Shown here piece by piece: positions 10,662 through 22,000 of a stretch of 64,000 nucleotides of DNA (positions are counted from its first letter, which is position 1; every line of letters starts with the position of its first letter). The position numbers were made by a program, and so were the translations under genes. The DNA comes from Chrysogorgia sp. JL179-B06 (lineage: Eukaryota; Cnidaria; Anthozoa; Scleralcyonacea; Chrysogorgiidae): NCBI GenBank assembly GCA_035772405.1, contig JAYKKM010000048.1, positions 537,501 to 601,500 of the forward strand, given 5' to 3'. The notes beneath the pieces are model-generated. The model had not been told where the DNA came from and ran no database searches. It was given only the letters and a program-made list of their open reading frames with translations.

Positions 10662-12390
10662 ATGTCGCAAGATACTTCTTATCCAGTATTTTTGAGCGCA
10701 ATATGGCTTCTGCTTGGTGTAGTAATCTTTATTGGTAATACTCTCACCGTGGTACTGATGTGGAGAAGCAAACGAAACCGCGAGAAGGAAGTATTTGGCT
10801 TAAGGATTCACGCGATGTGGATCCGTGAAGGAATCAACGTCGCTTTCGCTGTCGTCGGATTGACTTTAATAATAACTTCGATCGTTCGCTTATCAAGCGA
10901 CGGGAAACTTACGAGAGGAACTTGTGATATCCTTGGGTTTTTATTAACATTTTTCTTTCACTTTGGTGCTATGGGTACATTGATTTCACTTCTCGATAGA
11001 GTATTGTGTTTATTCAGACCATTTGTGTATCATGCTTATACAAGAAGGAAAAGTTATCTACCTTTTATTGCACTTGGTTTTTGTACTCTGTACGGGGCAG
11101 CAAATGCCATTCCAGCTTTGGTATTCGTAAAGTCAGGAGATTATTCACAAAAGACAATGTATTCTACATGTATTTTAAACAGGGACAGACAGCTAATAAC
11201 GCGTTACATTGGTCTGTTCAATATCAGCATAGAAATTCTAATTTTTAGCCTTCTATTGGTACAAGTTTGGCAATTGGTCAAACTTGTTCGACTCAGGAAG
11301 AAGTTGAATGTGAGATGGTTTAAACCTGAAGAATCGACAATATTTTCTTTTGTTGTTTCAAGTTTGTTCTTAATCTGTTGGTTACCATATCTGGTAAGTA
11401 ATGACCATCCATGGCAAACATACATACCTTGTAGTTTTCGCGAACGCCTTAAAAACGGCGTTCGGTTAATTAAAGCGTTCGAACGGCGTTCGTTCGAACG
11501 GCGTTCGAACGGCTGACTTTAGACCGTTCGAACGCCAGATAAACCCCGGGGAAACCGTCTGTCGTAGAATGCCTCGATATTTTCATCAGAAATTAACTTT
11601 AAAGTAACGAATGATCGGTTCTACACTCATATATTTACAGGCAATGCTGCATTCATTGACGGTCAACATCATTAATCATTATGCTTACAGACACCGGATG
11701 TCTGTTTCTTTGGTTTGATGAGTGCGAACATTTCGAAAAGCGTCTTTGTAAATCGCTATTTTGAACTCCTTGCAAAGCCAGCGACGTGCATGATAATTTT
11801 AGTTTATTATTTAATTTAATTATTTTCAGCTTTATCTGGATAATTTCGTTCCTGTCAATTAGAATTAATAATATGTAAATTTAGAAAAATTAGAGCTGTT
11901 GCAGTTGCGTGATACATGTTTGCGCGCGCAAGTCTGATTTGTAATGTTGACGTTAGCAAACTTGTATAGACGACCCGGGCACAGAATAAATACTCGTTGA
12001 GTATTTATTCTGTGACGCAGGTACACGCGGGTTCCACTGCAATAGGGATTCTGACGGCCTGGTGAAAACCACAAAGTTTTTTGATTGATTTATTAAAAAT
12101 ATTTTGCATTTCTCCAGATAACCATGTTGGTATCAACATATGAAGATGTTGGAGATAAAGGAAAAACAGCTGTCTTTGGAGTAGCTTTGATTCCTTTGGT
12201 GTTAAACTCAGTTTTGAGCTGCTCTCTTCATGGACACTGCAGAAAGGAATTTTTAGCATGTTGGCAGAGCTTGAAGCATCGTATAGTACCAGTAAAAGAT
12301 ACCAATGTTGAAAACATAGGGAACCATGAGAACAGAACAGTGAACCATGAAAACAGAACAGTGAACTACCATGAGAACAGTGAACCATGA
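10662..12390 (+). CDS. Class A-like G-protein-coupled receptor (two exons)
   Basis: Exons 10662-11393 and 12118-12390 join in phase 0 (CTG|GTAAGT ... CTCCAG|ATA), giving 334 residues. ATG 10662 has A at -3. Seven hydrophobic segments are visible. TM1 (about 9-33) carries G25-N26. TM3 begins with C88 and ends in D112-R-V. C170 in the second extracellular loop can pair with C88. TM6 holds C239-W-L-P. TM7 ends N274-S-V-L-S, and G-H-C-R-K-E-F follows as helix 8. Unusual points are no clear Asp in TM2, no Trp in TM4, and NSVLS instead of NPxxY, so it is a divergent rhodopsin-family receptor with unknown ligand. The intron falls between TM6 and TM7. The last ~22 residues (NHENRTV twice, then NYHENSEP) are encoded by the start of the minisatellite at 12320. 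Confidence 0.85.
11425..11540. repeat. CpG-rich palindromic GTTCGAACGGC repeats
   Basis: In the receptor intron, GAACGCC/GGCGTTC and GTTCGAAC palindromes are stacked: CGTTCGAACGGCGTTCGTTC, then GAACGGCGTTCGAACGGC. The stretch can fold in several registers and ends about 580 bp before exon 2. Confidence 0.85.
11980..12014. repeat. Perfect 16-bp-arm hairpin in the receptor intron
   Basis: CACAGAATAAATACTC, loop GTT, then GAGTATTTATTCTGTG. It lies about 100 bp upstream of receptor exon 2. Confidence 0.95.
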
Positions 12391-12639
12391 GAACAGTGAA
12401 CCATGAGAACAGTGAACCATGAGAACAGTGAACCATGAGAACAGTGAACCATGAGAACAGTGAACCATGAGAACAGTGAACCATGAGAACAGTGAACCAT
12501 GAGAACAGAACAGTGAACCATGAGAACAGAACAGTTAAACCATGATAACAGAACAGTGAACCATGAGAACAGTGAACCATGAGAACAGTGAACCATGAGA
12601 ACAGAACCGTGAACCATGAGAACAGTGAACCATGAGAAC
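12320..12639. repeat. Minisatellite, 16-bp unit GAACCATGAGAACAGT (left part)
   Basis: The unit is mostly 16 bp, with 21-bp variants carrying an extra AACAG. The first two units are 21 bp and keep the receptor frame (NHENRTV each). The later 16-bp units shift frame and the stop follows. It continues at 13442 after the hAT insertion. Confidence 0.95.
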
Positions 12640-13441
12640 CAGTGGCGTGGTGGCTCGAATATTTCAAGGGGGGCCACTGGCCAGTGCTAAATTGGCGCCC
12701 CCAGAGATGCCAAATCCAGTTGCAAATCTGACATAAGCGAGCGCCGAAGGCGCGAGAAGCGAGCGCCGAAGGCGTGAGTTGTCCGCTTTCTAGGGGGGTT
12801 TGGGGGCATGCACCCCCGAAATTTTTGAAATCTAGAGTCTCTGAAATGCCATTTCCTGCGTTCTGGGGAAAGATTTTCCAGAATTCCCATGGTTAGAAAA
12901 CAACATTTTTTGTATCAAGATTTACAATTTGTTTAGAAATTTATAGGGTTTTACAAGAACGAAGAGACTGAAGAGAGACTGTTAGAAAATAATTTTGTTC
13001 CTGGTCAAATGTCAATAACGTATAGTCAGAATATACTATAGCCTATAGGCTAAAGTTTATGCACGTTGAGCATAATATAACACTAACTTAACAGTTTTAA
13101 AAGACAACCGATTAACCGAATGCAAGTCAATTAGTCAAAGTAGAGCTTTTGACAGTTCGGGAGAAAGCTTTGCGTACAAGTTGATGAGACGGTCTTTATC
13201 GCATTTGAGCAAAATTTTACGCTCGATTGTCATTGAAAGCAACGATTCAAGTCTCTCCTGAACCATGGACGAACGAATTCGAGTCTTCACCCTCTTGAGT
13301 GCAGAAAATGAACGCTTTAATTTAAATTTTACACACTAATCCAGGCCCTTCTTGGTAATTTTGGCGCCCACCGTCCGTGTCGGCGCCCCTCTTGAAACCA
13401 TCGCTGGGGGGGCCATGGCCCCCCCGGCCACCACGCCACTG
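12640..13441 (-). mobile_element. hAT-type transposon, internally deleted, with 8-bp target duplication
   Basis: The ends CAGTGGCGTGGTGGC and GCCACCACGCCACTG are inverted repeats, starting CAGTGGCG as in hAT (Tip100/ZMYM-like) elements. ATGAGAAC, a piece of the host minisatellite, flanks it on both sides (12632-12639 and 13442-13449), which is the 8-bp duplication expected of hAT. The 802-bp element keeps only the last part of its transposase. Confidence 0.92.
13135..13333 (-). pseudogene. hAT transposase C-terminal (dimerisation) fragment
   Basis: The minus-strand frame reads KLKRSFSALKRVKTRIRSSM, VQERLESLLSM, then DRLINLYAKL to a stop. S-F-S-x-L-K-R-x-K-T-x-x-R-S-x-M-x-x-E-R-L is the hallmark of the hAT C-terminal dimerisation region. 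The catalytic part is deleted. Confidence 0.85.
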
Positions 13442-13842
13442 ATGAGAACAGTGAACCATGAGAACAGAACCGTGAACCATGAGAACAGTGAACCATGAGA
13501 ACAGTGAACCATGAGAACAGTGAACCATGAGAACAGTGAACCATGAGAACAGTGAACCATGAGAACAGTGAACCATGAGAACAGTGAACCATGAGAACAG
13601 TGAACCATGAGAACAGTGAACCATGAGAACAGTGAACCATGAGAACAGTGAACCATGAGAACAGTGAACCATGAGAACAGTGAACCATGAGAACAGTGAA
13701 CCATGAGAACAGTGAACCATGAGAACAGTGAACCATGAGAACAGAACAGTGAACCATGAAAACAGAACAGTGAACCATGAGAACAGTGAACCATGAGAAC
13801 AGAACAGAACAGTGAACCATGAGAACAGTGAACCATGAGAAC
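13442..13842. repeat. Minisatellite, 16-bp unit (right part)
   Basis: About 24 further GAACCATGAGAACAGT units, very uniform between 13480 and 13740. Minus-strand frames through it (FSWFTVLMVHCSHGSL) are open only because of the repeat. Confidence 0.95.
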
Positions 13843-13984
13843 TAGTTTTTGAAATCATGCAAATATATTCAAACCATTCACATTGTTAGTTTTATTTTTT
13901 TTTATTTTTACAGATTGAAAACCAGCCAACAGGATTATCACAGTTATAGATATTTTACAGATACAAAATAAAATAATTTAGTTC

Positions 13985-14720
13985 ATGATGAACGTAGTGT
14001 ATTTCTTCTTTGTTTCTTCTGTCATTTCTTCTACTTCTTTCTTTATGGTTTCTTCTACATTTTCCCTCTTTCTTCCTATTTCTATTTCTTCCGTTTTTCC
14101 TCTTTCTTCCTATTTCTTTCTATTTCTTCCTTTTTCTTCCTCTTTCTTCCGTTTTTCCTCTTTCTTCATCTTTCTTTCTTCCTCTTTCTTCATCTTTCTT
14201 TCTTCCTCTTTCCTTCTCTTTTTCCCTCTTTCTTTCTATTTCTTCCTTTTTCTTCCTATTTATTCCTTTTTTCCGCTTTTATCCTCTTCCTTTCTCTTCA
14301 TCTCTCTCTCTTTCTTCATCTTTCTTTCTTCCTCTTTCCTTCTCTTTTCCCTCTTTCTTCCTTTTTCTTTCTATTTCTTCCTTTTTCTTCCTATTTCTTC
14401 CGTTTTTCCTCTTTCTTCCACTTTTATCATCTTCCTTTCTCTTCATCTCTCTCTCTCTTTCATAATCTTTCTTTCTTCCTCTTTCCTTCTCTTTTTCCAT
14501 CTTTCTTCCTTTTTCTTTCTATTTCTTCCTTTTTCCCTATTTCTTCCGTTTTTCCTCTTCCACTTTTATCCCCTTCCTTTTAGGGTGCCATCCTACTTAC
14601 TACTTACTTACTACTTACTTCTTCATCTCTCTCCCTCTTCATCTTTCTTTCTTCCTCTTTCCTTCTCTTTTCTCTCTCTCATTCTCCAGTTTCCCTCTTC
14701 CCCCTCCGTACTGTTCAAAC
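13985..14720. repeat. Polypyrimidine tract (TTCCTCTTTCTTCC)n upstream of NADK
   Basis: Over 700 bp of nearly pure C/T on the + strand with TTTCTTCCT-type units, interrupted only by a short TACTTACTACTTAC patch near 14590. The open frames in it are low-complexity artefacts. It ends about 140 bp before the first NADK coding exon. Confidence 0.9.
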
Positions 14721-14858
14721 AATACGCGGGCTCACTGTCCTTTTCCTTTGCCACATTTCATTTCCTTGTACTTTAATTGCGACATGAACGTGACACACAA
14801 CAGTCTGACAATTTCCATATAGTTCGTTAATAATAAATCATAATTGAAAATAGACTTC

Positions 14859-15970
14859 ATGGATTCACAAAACAACAACACAGCAACGCTCGTGAATGGT
14901 AAAAGCCACGACGAGCGTGTTGCAGATGGCAAATTTTGGTAAGAGTGAACCCTTTAATATTAATTATAAATAGAGTTTCAATATCGAGTGTTTTGCTTTA
15001 CTTGAAAGGTATTTACACCAAGAAGAGTATGGCTTGTGTATTTTGGTTTCAGTGTACTTATTCAAGCATAACTTTTGTGTGACGGTACAATAAATAATTA
15101 CTAGATAGCTGTGGTCGACGCATCTGTCTCCCATGAAGCCTTTGTTTAGATTCGGATAATATTAAATTATAATAAACTTGATCAAATACTTTCACTGTGA
15201 AACCAGCGAAAAAGCATTTCTTGTTCGGCTACAAGGGATATAAACCATTAATGTTGTGATGTGATATTCGCTCAGTGCTTTGAAAGGTATGTTGTCTATA
15301 TACCTGGAAATATGTCGTGAGTGTACTTAACTTTTAGTCGTAGCACACCTTGACGCCAGCTTACTGTCTGAAAGGTCATGTGCTTGGATATTTCGTATAT
15401 ATGCGAGCTAGCTAGTCTCAATCTGCGAGCCAAGTACGATTATCTAATACTCTCGAATACAAATAAATGTTCAGATAAAGCAGTTTAATATTCAACTATT
15501 TGGCACTCCTACTTAATTGATTCAAGTAATTTACAGCAGACATATTGCACGATATTGCACTATTTGAACTAAGACACTATTAAAGTCAGTGGTGTGGTGC
15601 TATTTATAGGATATTAATCATTTCAATTCTCATCGCTAATTTTACCAGCGTGAAATGTTTCTTTATGATGTTTTTTTGAAATACAAGAAACCTTTTTATT
15701 ATTGTGAATAATTAACAATTATGCAAATAAGGTATTCTCACCGTTGGAATTTATCAACTGATAAGTTACATAACAAATCATATAGACCACATACAGTAAG
15801 ATGTATGTCTAAATGTGTTTAAAGTGTTGGCTGTCTACCTTACTGAAGAATGTTGGCAATATCATGAGCTTGTTATCGTTCAGGTATGTTGGATTAGATC
15901 ATGAATTCAGTTGGTTTGAATTTTTGTTTTTATGACTGATCACACATTCAATTATGAAATTAAGTCATAC

Positions 15971-16009
<39 letters not shown>

Positions 16010-19000
16010 TGTATATATACAGTATATATATATATATATATATATTTATATCTAACCAGCAACCTTCTGATCTCCGATTTGACGCTCTAACCATTGAGCT
16101 ACAGGACACAGATGGCAGAATGAAGGCTATGTTGTGTACTACTTTGTATGTGCGACATACATAATGATTACTATATAACATACAGTATAAACAGTATTTT
16201 TGATCTAGCTATGAAGAACTTGTTTGCTGGGGCTTTTTTGTTTTGAATTGGTTGATAGAGTATGAACACATGTCTCCTTATTTTTTAAGGCTAAATTAAA
16301 AAGAGTTATTGGACAGATTGCTTGATTAGTTGCATGCACAAGTGTTATTCTGTGCTTCCTTATGTGAATAATGAATCTTTGTATTTCATTGAGGTCATAA
16401 TGCTAAATGATTATTGTTTTGATACTTTTTGAAACTTCCTGTTTCAATTTTTATAAAGCCAATGTATTTCTAATTTCGTTTCCCATTTTTTAATTATGAC
16501 ATTCAGGATTTGATTCTTGTAGTTTAGTTAGGATATATTTTCACATACAGTATCCATAGTCATTCTGCATAGATAAATATAGATTTTATTAAAACTTAAA
16601 AGCTTAAAGAATATCAAGTAGAGAAAGAGACAAGTTGAGACAGGTTTGCTGTCTGAGCTTATAGTTTCAGACAGGTTTGCTGTCTAAGCTTAAAGAGACA
16701 GTTCAGACAGGTTTGCTGAACATCTTCGTTCCATGAGGAACAATGATGTTGACAAACCTGTAGCCCGCCATTTCAACAGCTCTAACCATTTGGTTTCAGA
16801 CATGAAAGTCTGTGCCATCCTTCCCATCTCAGGTGGTAACGAAAACCGCAAACAGCAAGAGAAGCGTCTCATTTTTAAACTTGGCACCACACATCATCTT
16901 GGTCTTAACAAACATTTTTCTTTTATTTAATTTCCTACAAGTTTTTTGTTATTTTAGTTTGCTTGGAACTTTTTTATTATTAGCTCATGCACTTTCATTC
17001 CTTTTCAAGTTTTTGTTTCTTACCGCTTTACTATCGCCTAATCCCCTTGAATATTGGACCTGTCATTTCTCCCTCCCCCGCGACTTGTTTGCTGATCAAC
17101 TGTAAAAATAGCAAATGATTTAACTTTTCGCATCTCATTAATTATTACTTTGTTTATATCCCATGCATTTGATTGGCTACTTTCTACTTGTGACACCCTT
17201 TTGGCATATATATATATATAAGCCCTATTTATTGTATTTCATCTTGTCTTACTCTGATGAAGGGCTCTGCTCGAAACGTCAGTATTTCGTCACTAAAAAT
17301 CTTGGCAGTTTACCACCTTTTCACTTTGCTATATATCAAAAACACTGTCTACGCAGCACTCTACTTTTTTTACCACTCAGAGAAAATATTAATTTGCATA
17401 TTGAACGTGGCACTGTTTTACTTCCTGGTTCCTAACTTCCTTTGCATGGATTTCTTAAAATACTTGGAATCTTACATGTTTGCTTCTAGGATATTGAATA
17501 GACGTCGATCTTGTCATGGTCCTAAACCTGTGACCAAATTTGGCCCGAAAGCTCTTCTTGTAGATGATTCAGATTCAGTGGATAATGGCATGAGGTGAGA
17601 ATTATCATTATATAGTGTAGTTCTCTTATCTTTTGTCAATAAGGTATGGTGTAATTCTAATGAGAATGTGTTAGGTGACACAGGTTGTCTTCAGTATCAC
17701 ATAATAACAACACATATGATACAGTATATACAATGTAGATACCTGCACATACTCAAAAAATTATGCTTGAACAGATATTAGCAATTAATATTATGTTCTA
17801 TTAAAAGCAGCACTCAAAATTGACTTGATAATGGTAACTTTAACCAGCTGTTGTGGTCTAGTGGTTACCACATATGTCTATGAGCTGGGAGACACAGGTT
17901 CAAATCCTGGGTCGGACCACCACTCAGGGTCTTAAAAATAATTGAGGAGAAAGTGCTGCCTTTGCAATAATATCAGCAAATGGTAAGACTTTCGGGTCTT
18001 CTTGGATAACGTCCTTAAATCGTAGGCCCGCGGAACTCCTGTAATTGGGCTTCTAGCCTGTTGGGGTATTCCGTTCACCTAAGAGTGATAAATCTAATAA
18101 ACTAAACTAAAGTCAAACTCAGATTATTAGCAGAATAGAAGTCCATATTTGAAAATTAAATTGTCAACAATATCTTGCAAAATATTGAAGATTATGCCTA
18201 TAATTTCTCTTAAATTCACACAGATTATATGCTTCATGGTAAGAAATATAGTACTAAGAAAGATAACTTGAATTTTATTAAATATTTATATACTACAATT
18301 GTACTATAATACACTCATTTTTCTCATGGATAATTACTGGATGCATAAAGAATAAGGGTATAATAATTCTCAGACTACAGTACTGTACAATGACAACATT
18401 TTTAACAAAACACTACATGGCCGTAGGAAGCAGGGGGTGTGGGGGGCCGGCACCCTCTATTCTGCAGAAGCAGGGGGCAGAGCCCCCGAAAAAATCGACG
18501 TCAAAGCACAAGTTTTCTGCTACCAGTTAGGAAAGACGTATGGCGCAGAGAAATATCTGATCTTTACATCCGACCTTTACATCCGACTTGGTATTTTCTT
18601 CGCTACAATAATTGGAAGGAAAGGGTAGCACTTGCTCGTACACAAGTTTCAAACACAGACCAGTTCAACTATGTGAAACTAGTTTTGAGAAACTACCAGT
18701 TGTCAGATATTGACGAAGGAAGTAAAGGTAGATTAAAAAGTAAAATTATGCTGTTTATGATCATAATATTTTGTTATAAAACTGACCTCAAAAATGCAGG
18801 AAATCGCATTTCAGATCAAACATTTTCAGGGGGAGCATATATTTATTTTTAAGAAGGTAGAAAAACGAATTGAAAACCTAAAAGTTGTTTCCGAGCGAGC
18901 ACCCTTTGTGAGTAAATGAAATGTAGAGTAATTGATGTTTATTTTTTTCTACTTTTAAAGCACTACTGGTACATGTGATCCATCGAACATGATTCTTGGG

Positions 19001-22000
19001 TGGAAGAAACACCCAAAACAAGTCCTTGTGATCAGAAAACCTGGCGATGATGATGTTAATAATTGTTTTAAAGAGTTGGCTTATTGGCTTGTTAAGGTAG
19101 GAGTTTATCAATGTATTGAAGGGTCTTATCTCTGCTCCCCACCAAGCAGGGGTGGGTGAGGAGTGGAGATAAGGCACTTGGAGCGAGGTTGGTGGGAACA
19201 TGGTGCAAGTTATGCTGACAATTAGGGCTTGAAATAAGTACAGGTCATTGACCTTTGTCAATTTGCCTGGTTAATATTATCATATTGGTAATTTTTCCCC
19301 ACAATCTACAGAACACTGTCAAAGTTTTCCAATAATATTAATGACCATACTTTGCAACCAGTTGAAGCAACAATATTAGTTACTGTAATCTATATGTATA
19401 TAAAGTAAATGGTTTGAACCTAGGAGTATCATTAGATGTGTGAAGTTGATCATCCAGGTTGTTGTAGTCTTGCGAATGTATCACCTTTAGAACCACTTAA
19501 CAGATCACAACAATTACCGACACCATACAAAAGACTTCTTCGCACGCACCAACAAACAATATTGATGAACAATATTGGCCCACACTTAACTCATGACACG
19601 CAACACCCACTCACACTAATTTATGACACAAACAAACGATGAAGTAATGAACCAGACGTATATATATGCAAACCTGACAAACACATTTTACTTGACTCTG
19701 AAGATGACCGCCACTGAGGTCGTCGAAACGTCAGTCACCAACAACAGTCTTTCTCAAGACTACGACAACCTGGACGATCAACTTCACACATCGATATGTC
19801 TATAATAAACTTTATTTTCAGCCATTTTTTTTCAACCTTTTCTTGTCAATAGTCAGCTACCCTAAGGGAAATTCATATTTTCGCTAGAAGACTATGTCAG
19901 TAGCATTTTCACGCATTCACAGCTTGGTGACAATAGTTATGATGCATGATAATCTTTTTCCAATATAAATAGCACATTTTACAATTTATGGACCTCTTTA
20001 CTTTTTAGGAAATGGACCTTGTTTTGCATGTTGAGCAATCAACATTTACTGACCCAAAAGTAATGAATGATAAAAGAATAGAAACCATTAGAAACCAAAT
20101 GCATGCATGGAAAGAAGGTAACTATAAAGGAGTTAACTATAAAGGAGTGAACAAAGTAGGTATGGACAGATATAGGATTAATGAGGACTGACAATTGAAT
20201 GGCTGGATTTATTGAAATGTAATGCAACGCAACGTCACGTCATGTCATGTCATTCAGTGCAGTGCAGTGCAATGCAATGCAATGATGTATTGTAATGACG
20301 TAATGTAATGACGTAATGTAATGACGTAATGTAATGACGTAATGTAATGACGTAACGTAATGACGTAACGTATCTTAACGTAACGTAATGTACATTACAT
20401 TACATTAGAGTAATGTAATGTAATCTTGTGAAGTATTACAGGACCCCACTGAAAAACACTTCAGTGACGTGGGTACCCTGAATAAATATTATTATCATTA
20501 TTGTTGAATTGTCTAGGTGAAAGTCTTGAGAACACAATTGATTTCATTATATCTTTGGGAGGAGATGGTACATTACTGTATGCTGCATCTTTGTTCCAGG
20601 TATACAAGAAAGAGAATATCTCAAAAACCTTTGTAGGATCAGGATTAAGGTTGCGCCCCCCCCGCATATTTTCAGCGCGGAACCCCATGCCACCGTTGAG
20701 ACCCCCCAGCTTAGCAGTTTCACCATGAGCGCAAGGGAATATTTGGCTTTGAAAATATATATAGGAAAAGATATAAAAGATTAAATTATCTTCTTTTTTC
20801 CTTTTTTAAAATTATCTTCCTTCCTAAGTCCGCGCTTACCGGGGGCCTCCCGCTTACCCCCCTCCGCTTACCACCCCCTCCGCATATCTGATCGGGACCC
20901 CGCCCTCATCGAGACCCCGCGTTTACCGTGGGCCCCGTGCTTTCTAGAAAGAACGCGTGAAATAAAAATTGCGCAACGAGAAGGCGCGGGTTCCCAGAAA
21001 ACGCGGGGCCCCCCCGGCATATGCCGCTTCTGCCATTGGGTTAATCCGACTTTGAATCTTCCAGTTGAACAAGTAGTGTTCATGAGTGGTCTGGGTAAAC
21101 ACCAATACTTTATAATTTATATAACTGTTTATTAATTTTAATATCCTTATTTCTTTTTTTTTTATAGTCTAGTTGTCCTCCTTTAATTGCATATCATATT
21201 GGTTCGTTGGGTTTTTTAACCTGTTTTACATTTCCAGATTATAAACAAGACATAACAGCCATAATGAAAGGTGAATCCAGAGCTGCCAAGATGATTTCTA
21301 TCCCTTGTGTTCTATATCCCATTTTCCCCATTTCCTTCTCCATCATTTCCTTCCATTCTCTCATTCTCTAACTCTTTCATATCTCAACTCTTTTCTTTCC
21401 TTCAAGGAAATGGAAAACTTATTCTTCGTAAAAGATTAGACTGTGTGTTTACACAGGTGACAAAAACAGAAGAAAATAACAAAATCAAGGGAAAAGAAAA
21501 ATCTCATACAGTAGGTTTAGGAAATTACATTTGTAGACATTAAGTAAAGTTTTGAGACATTACGCTAAGTTGTGAGACATTACGCTAAGTTTTGAGACAT
21601 TACGCTAAGTTGTGAGACATTACGCTAAGTTTGGAGATATATTGCGCTAAGTTTGGAGATATTGCGCTAAGTTTGGAGATATTGCGCTAAGTTGTGAGAC
21701 ATTACGCTAAGTTGTGAGACATTACGCTAAGTTTGGAGACATTGCGCTAAGTTTTGAGACATTACGCTAAGTTTTGAGACATTACGGTAAGTTTGGAGAT
21801 ATTGCGCTAAGTTTGGAGACATTGCGCTAAGTTTGGAGACGTTACGCTAAGTTTGGAGACATTGCGCTAAGTTTGGAGACATTGCGCAAGTTTGGAGACA
21901 AGTTATGAGACGTTATGCTAAGTTTTGAGATGTTACACTAAGTTGTACCGTGACTGGTACAATATTTTACGTGTCCGTTACAAATTCATTTGTGCTAGTC

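Noticed and set aside
13322..13858. Three overlapping 160-180-codon minus-strand frames
   Set aside because: They are read-through of the 16-bp minisatellite in all three frames and run into the hAT element.
13985..14776. 263-codon Ser/Phe/Leu-rich frame
   Set aside because: Low-complexity translation of the polypyrimidine tract.
17257..17598. Continuous frame joining PLE sequence to NADK exon 2
   Set aside because: The upstream part is PLE terminal repeat; the acceptor at 17488-17489 with exon 14859-14938 gives a better, phase-consistent start.
21541..21945. CRISPR-like regular repeats
   Set aside because: Contiguous 20-bp units without unique spacers, in the intron of an animal gene.
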